DNA of 15,955 nucleotides, taken from the NCBI GenBank assembly GCA_031418395.1, contig JANOXL010000431.1, forward strand, positions 1 to 15,955, written 5' to 3'. Source of the DNA: JANYCG01 sp031418395. Lineage in GTDB: Bacteria; Pseudomonadota; Gammaproteobacteria; Burkholderiales; Burkholderiaceae_C. The translations under genes and the position numbers were made by a program. The notes beneath the pieces were generated by a model. It was not told the origin of the DNA and made no database searches. It saw only the letters and a program-made list of their open reading frames with translations. This document shows positions 13,312-15,955 of the stretch, piece by piece; position 1 is the first letter of the stretch; the number at the start of each line of letters is the position of its first letter.

Positions 13312-14199
13312 TTAGTAGTTCACCTTTTTCTCGACGAACTTGAACTGAACCACAGTCAGCGCAATCACAATGAACATCAATACCACCGACTGCGCCGCCG
13401 AGCCGCCGATGTCCATGGCCTTGAAACCGTCGTAATACACCTTGTAGACCAGGATGGCGGTGTCCTTGCCGGGGCCGCCTTGCGTGGCCGCGTCAACAAT
13501 CGCGAAGGTCTCAAAAAACGCGTAGATGATGTTAATCACCAGGAGGAAAAAGGTGGTGGGCGAGAGCAGGGGGAACACGATCGTCCAGAAGCGCCGTGCG
13601 GGCGAGGCGCCATCAATCGCAGCGGCCTCGATCAGGGATTTGGGGATGCTTTGCAGCCCGGCCAAAAAGAACAAAAAGTTGTAGGAAATCTGCTTCCAGA
13701 CGGCTGCAATGACGATCAAGGTCATGGCGTGGGTTGAGTTGAGCAGGTGGTTCCATTCCAGGCCCATGCCACGCAGTGCAAAAGCGATGACACCCATGGG
13801 CGAGACAAACATGAAAACCCACAAAACGCCCGCCACGACTGGCGCGACGGCGTAGGGCCAGATCAGCAGTGTTTTGTAAACGCCCGAGCCTTTGATGACC
13901 CGATCTGCCATGACCGCCAGGCATAGCGCAATGCACAAGCCGCTGCCTGCCACCAAGACCGAGAAAAGTGCCGTGGTTTTGAAGGATTCGAGATAGGTGT
14001 CGTCGGCAAACAGGGCCTTGAAATTGTCCAGGCCGACAAACTCGGAAGCTGTGCCAAACGCGTCCTGGCTGAGCAAGCTTTGGTACAGCGCGTTGCCCGC
14101 AGGCCAGAAAAAGAAAATCAACACCACCGCCATTTGCGGCGCGATCAACACCCAAGGCAACCAGCCCGAGCGGAACAAGACACGTTTTTCAACTGCCAT
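13312..14199 (-). CDS. ugpA: sn-Glycerol-3-phosphate ABC importer permease, UgpA
   Basis: A 295-residue inner-membrane permease of the MalF/UgpA type with six predicted helices, the first being WLPWVLIAPQMAVVLIFFFW. Other typical elements are FVGLDNFKALF in the periplasmic loop after helix 1, LLIWPYAVAPVVAGVLWVFMF, and the cytoplasmic EAA loop SLIEAAAIDGASPARRFW (188-205) for contact with UgpC. The C-terminus is basic (KFVEKKVNY). Length equals that of E. coli UgpA (295). The ATG at 14199 is preceded by AT-rich DNA without a clear Shine-Dalgarno site. The 149-nt gap to ugpB holds two hairpins, which would allow the permease to be made in smaller amounts than the binding protein. Confidence 0.94.
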   Translation of the reverse strand: MAVEKRVLFRSGWLPWVLIAPQMAVVLIFFFWPAGNALYQSLLSQDAFGTASEFVGLDNFKALFADDTYLESFKTTALFSVLVAGSGLCIALCLAVMADRVIKGSGVYKTLLIWPYAVAPVVAGVLWVFMFVSPMGVIAFALRGMGLEWNHLLNSTHAMTLIVIAAVWKQISYNFLFFLAGLQSIPKSLIEAAAIDGASPARRFWTIVFPLLSPTTFFLLVINIIYAFFETFAIVDAATQGGPGKDTAILVYKVYYDGFKAMDIGGSAAQSVVLMFIVIALTVVQFKFVEKKVNY

Positions 14200-14243
14200 T
14201 ATCGACGGTCATCATTATTCGAAATAGCCATTTAACCTATATT

Positions 14244-14277
14244 TTTGCTAATTTAGTAACCAAAATTACTTAGCAAA
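14244..14277. other. AT-rich imperfect hairpin in the ugpB-ugpA gap
   Basis: TTTGCTAA (14244-14251) plus GTAA (14256-14259) pair with TTACTTAGCAAA (14266-14277), leaving a 4-nt bulge TTTA and a 6-nt loop. It lies nearer ugpA than the longer hairpin at 14293-14337. Function unknown; it could be part of a transcript-stability or attenuation structure. Confidence 0.4.
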
Positions 14278-14292
14278 TAATAGCAAACTACG

Positions 14293-14337
14293 CTTATTTC
14301 ACGAGACCTACAGGTCACATAAGTCAAGTGAAATAAG
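14293..14337. other. Perfect 10-bp hairpin with nested palindrome after ugpB
   Basis: CTTATTTCAC (14293-14302) is the exact inverted repeat of GTGAAATAAG (14328-14337). Within the 25-nt loop lies a second palindrome GACCT-AC-AGGTC (14305-14316). On the - strand it starts 11 nt after the ugpB stop codon, following a T-rich stretch that precedes rather than follows the stem, so it is not an ordinary intrinsic terminator. Position fits a 3'-end stabiliser for the ugpB message. Confidence 0.55.
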
Positions 14338-14348
14338 TTGAAAAAAAA

Positions 14349-15665
14349 TTAGCCTTTTGAATTAGCCTTCTGGAATCGCTCCAACTGCTCATTGCCCCGT
14401 TTCACGGCGGTATCGAGCGCTTCTTTGGCGGTCTTTTTGCCGGCCCAGACTTGTTCGAGTTCTTCGTCATTGATGGTGCGAATCTGCACAAAGTTGCCCA
14501 GGCGGATGCCGCGTGACTTCTCGGTGGTTTTGCGAATCATCTGCGTCACAGACACATCGGTGCCTGGGTTGTCTTTGTAGAAAGTGGACTTGTTGGTCAA
14601 CTCGTAGGAGGCCTTGGTCAGCGGCAGGTAACCCGTGCGCTGGTGGCTCTTGGCGGCTTCTTCAGCCACCGACAGGCGCGCAAAGAACTGTGCCACACCT
14701 TTGTATTCATCGTCTTTCTTGCCCGACATCACCCACAGGCTGGCGCCACCAATCACGGTGTTTTGTGGTGCGCCCGGCACATCGGGGTAATACGGCAAAG
14801 CGCCGATGCCGCCGGTGAATTTGGCATTGCGTTTGATGTTGCCGTAAAGCGCGCTGGAGCCGGTGACCATGGCGCATTCGCCCGAGACAAAGGTGGCGTC
14901 AGCCAAGTTGCCACGGCCTTTGTAGACAAACAGGCCACTCTTGGCCATGTTGGAGAGGTTTTCGATGTGGCGCACGTGCAAGGGCGTGTTGAAGGACAGG
15001 CGTGTATCCAGGCCACGCATGCCGTTGCCCTTGGTGGCGAACTCGGTGTTGTGCCAGGCGGAGAAGCTCTCCAGCTGTGTCCAGCTCGCCCAACTGGTGG
15101 TGAACGGGCACTTGTGGCCGCTGGCCTTGAGTTTGGCCGCTGCCAGCGCCACTTCAGGCCAGGTCGTCGGTGGTTTCTCGGTGTCCAGGCCCGCCGCTTT
15201 GAAGGCGTCTTTGTTGTAATGGAACACCGTTGTCGAGCTGTTGAACGGGAAGCTCAACATTTGGCCATTGGGCGCTGTGTAATAACCGGCCACTGCAGGC
15301 ACATAGGCGTTGGTATCGAAGGGCACGCCGGCTTTTTTCATCACGTCAGCCACGGGCACGATGGCTTGTTTGCTGGCCATCATGGTGGCTGTGCCGACTT
15401 CAAACACCTGCAGAATGTGGGGCGCGTTGCCGGCACGAAAAGCGGCAATGGCGGCGGTCATCGACTCGTCGTAGCTGCCCTTAAACGTCGGCACCACCTT
15501 GTAGTCTTTCTGGCTGGTGTTGAAGTCTTTGGCCAGGTCATTGACCCACTCGCCCAAAGCGCCACCCATGCTGTGCCACCACTGGATTTCGGTTTGCGCC
15601 TGAGCGCTAAAGCTGGCGACCGTTGCTGCGGCTGCGACGGCCATTGCGGCAATCTTGAATTTCAT
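14349..15665 (-). CDS. ugpB: sn-Glycerol-3-phosphate periplasmic binding protein
   Basis: A 438-residue solute-binding protein that captures glycerol-3-phosphate and glycerophosphodiesters in the periplasm and delivers them to UgpAE. The signal peptide is residues 1-23 (MKFKIAAMAVAAAATVASFS then AQA, cleavage before Gln24). The mature N-terminus TEIQWWHSMGGALGEWVNDLA and the segment FRAGNAPHILQVFEVGTATM match UgpB rather than maltose-type binding proteins. Further UgpB-like parts are FPFNSSTTVFHYNKDAFKAAGLD, CPFTTSWASWTQLESFSAWH and IGGASLWVMSG. A good Shine-Dalgarno TAGGAA lies at 15671-15676. It is the first gene of the operon and is preceded by a Pho box, which fits high induction under phosphate limitation. 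Confidence 0.96.
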   Translation of the reverse strand: MKFKIAAMAVAAAATVASFSAQAQTEIQWWHSMGGALGEWVNDLAKDFNTSQKDYKVVPTFKGSYDESMTAAIAAFRAGNAPHILQVFEVGTATMMASKQAIVPVADVMKKAGVPFDTNAYVPAVAGYYTAPNGQMLSFPFNSSTTVFHYNKDAFKAAGLDTEKPPTTWPEVALAAAKLKASGHKCPFTTSWASWTQLESFSAWHNTEFATKGNGMRGLDTRLSFNTPLHVRHIENLSNMAKSGLFVYKGRGNLADATFVSGECAMVTGSSALYGNIKRNAKFTGGIGALPYYPDVPGAPQNTVIGGASLWVMSGKKDDEYKGVAQFFARLSVAEEAAKSHQRTGYLPLTKASYELTNKSTFYKDNPGTDVSVTQMIRKTTEKSRGIRLGNFVQIRTINDEELEQVWAGKKTAKEALDTAVKRGNEQLERFQKANSKG

Positions 15666-15696
15666 GTTGATTCCTAAAGCAAAATTTAATCAAAAC

Positions 15697-15714
15697 TAAG
15701 ACAAAGCTGGACAG
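15697..15714 (-). promoter_or_regulatory. Possible second, degenerate Pho box
   Basis: On the - strand CTGTCCAGCTTTGTCTTA contains two TGTC repeats spaced 10 nt apart instead of 11. It lies between the main Pho box and the ugpB start, where it would overlap the predicted transcription start. It may be a weak PhoB site or chance. Confidence 0.25.
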
Positions 15715-15744
15715 TATCAAGAGAATATGACAGTTCCAAGACAG
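15713..15744 (-). promoter_or_regulatory. Pho box and promoter of ugpB
   Basis: On the - strand CTGTCTTGGAACTGTCAT (15727-15744) shows two TGTC half-repeats with the 11-nt period of PhoB sites (consensus CTGTCATA-A-CTGTCA-). It is followed by ATTCTCTT and a -10-like GATACT (15713-15718). As in known Pho promoters, the second repeat takes the place of a -35 element. The layout resembles the E. coli pstS promoter, including CTGTCATATTC. The predicted start lies about 40 nt before the ugpB ATG. Together with the operon content this is good evidence for PhoB control. Confidence 0.7.
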
Positions 15745-15877
15745 TTTGATTACATCCTTTGGCCCGGTTCGAGACAATGGGGTTTACCTGATGGGGCTTT
15801 GCGATGTGTCAAGCACCGGGTCAGGCTTATCCGCTCAGATGTCGAAAAAATGCTGCACTGCGGTAAAATTACCCCCA

Positions 15878-15955
15878 ATGAACGCACCGCTGAACCCTGC
15901 CTTGCTGGCCCCCGAAGATCCTGCGCCTCACCCTGAGAGCCAAAGTGGCGAGGCG
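15878..15955 (+). CDS. N-terminal fragment of an unidentified divergent gene
   Basis: An ATG at 15878 opens a frame that stays open to the window edge (26 codons, MNAPLNPALLAPEDP at the start, Pro/Ala/Glu-rich). It points away from ugpB. A possible -10 TAAAAT at 15864-15869 lies 8 nt upstream, too close for a normal leader unless it is leaderless, and no Shine-Dalgarno site is seen. Too little is present to name a product. The disordered, Pro-rich start is common for N-terminal extensions in this group of bacteria. Confidence 0.45.
   Translation, partial: MNAPLNPALLAPEDPAPHPESQSGEA

Noticed and set aside
14643..15677. 344-codon open frame on the + strand
   Set aside because: It is antisense to ugpB, whose signal peptide and conserved motifs are clear; the frame is His/Gly-rich without a domain.
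15727..15936. 69-codon open frame on the + strand upstream of ugpB
   Set aside because: It starts inside the Pho box, has no ribosome binding site, and overlaps the start of the divergent partial gene in another frame.
1..15955. CRISPR arrays, tRNA or rRNA genes, complete insertion sequences, prophage genes
   Set aside because: Read on both strands, no regularly spaced repeats, cloverleaf with CCA end, transposase or phage structural motif was found.

Overview
The window looks like a chromosomal segment of a betaproteobacterium in the Burkholderiales, most likely Comamonadaceae (Rhodoferax/Polaromonas-like). This is an inference from protein style, gene order and GC-rich coding DNA; no rRNA or tRNA is present to confirm it. 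Coding DNA is GC-rich, while several intergenic stretches (about 4832-4960, 7124-7310, 9982-10060 and 14200-14348) are strikingly AT-rich.

Left part, + strand: the 3' end of a PQQ-type sorbosone/glucose dehydrogenase-like gene (1-909), then a tightly packed five-gene lipid-transport operon (1048-4831). It encodes a MlaE permease with a fused N-terminal STAS domain, a MlaF-type ATPase, a MlaD-type MCE protein, a PqiC/DUF330-type lipoprotein and a 71-residue two-helix membrane protein. Four of the five genes are linked by 4-nt stop/start overlaps or a 1-nt gap, so they were probably selected to be made together as one inner-membrane to outer-membrane lipid transport machine.

Middle, - strand: hemA (glutamyl-tRNA reductase), prfA (release factor 1), prmC (release factor methyltransferase) and a family III CoA-transferase (9981 down to 5021). 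hemA-prfA-prmC is a classic bacterial neighbourhood. Here it is interrupted by a 101-nt near-perfect palindromic repeat between hemA and prfA and a 209-nt AT-rich spacer with a good sigma70-like promoter between prfA and prmC. A small three-helix membrane protein gene (10074-10364) diverges from hemA, followed by what looks like the first few codons of a dead PIN-domain (VapC-like) toxin.

Right part, - strand: a complete ugpB-ugpA-ugpE-ugpC-ugpQ operon (15665 down to 10465) for import of sn-glycerol-3-phosphate and glycerophosphodiesters and hydrolysis of the latter. A Pho box with 11-nt repeat spacing lies just upstream of ugpB, arguing for PhoB control under phosphate limitation. Each of the first three gene junctions carries a different structured element: an AT-rich hairpin pair, a GC-rich dispersed repeat, and a REP-like inverted pair. 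The first codons of an unidentified divergent gene occupy the right edge.

No CRISPR array, prophage, complete insertion sequence or structural RNA gene was seen. No clearly new defence or biosynthetic system is visible. The most interesting items are the hybrid Mla/Pqi-type operon, the repeat elements inside operons, the Pho box and the PIN-domain remnant.
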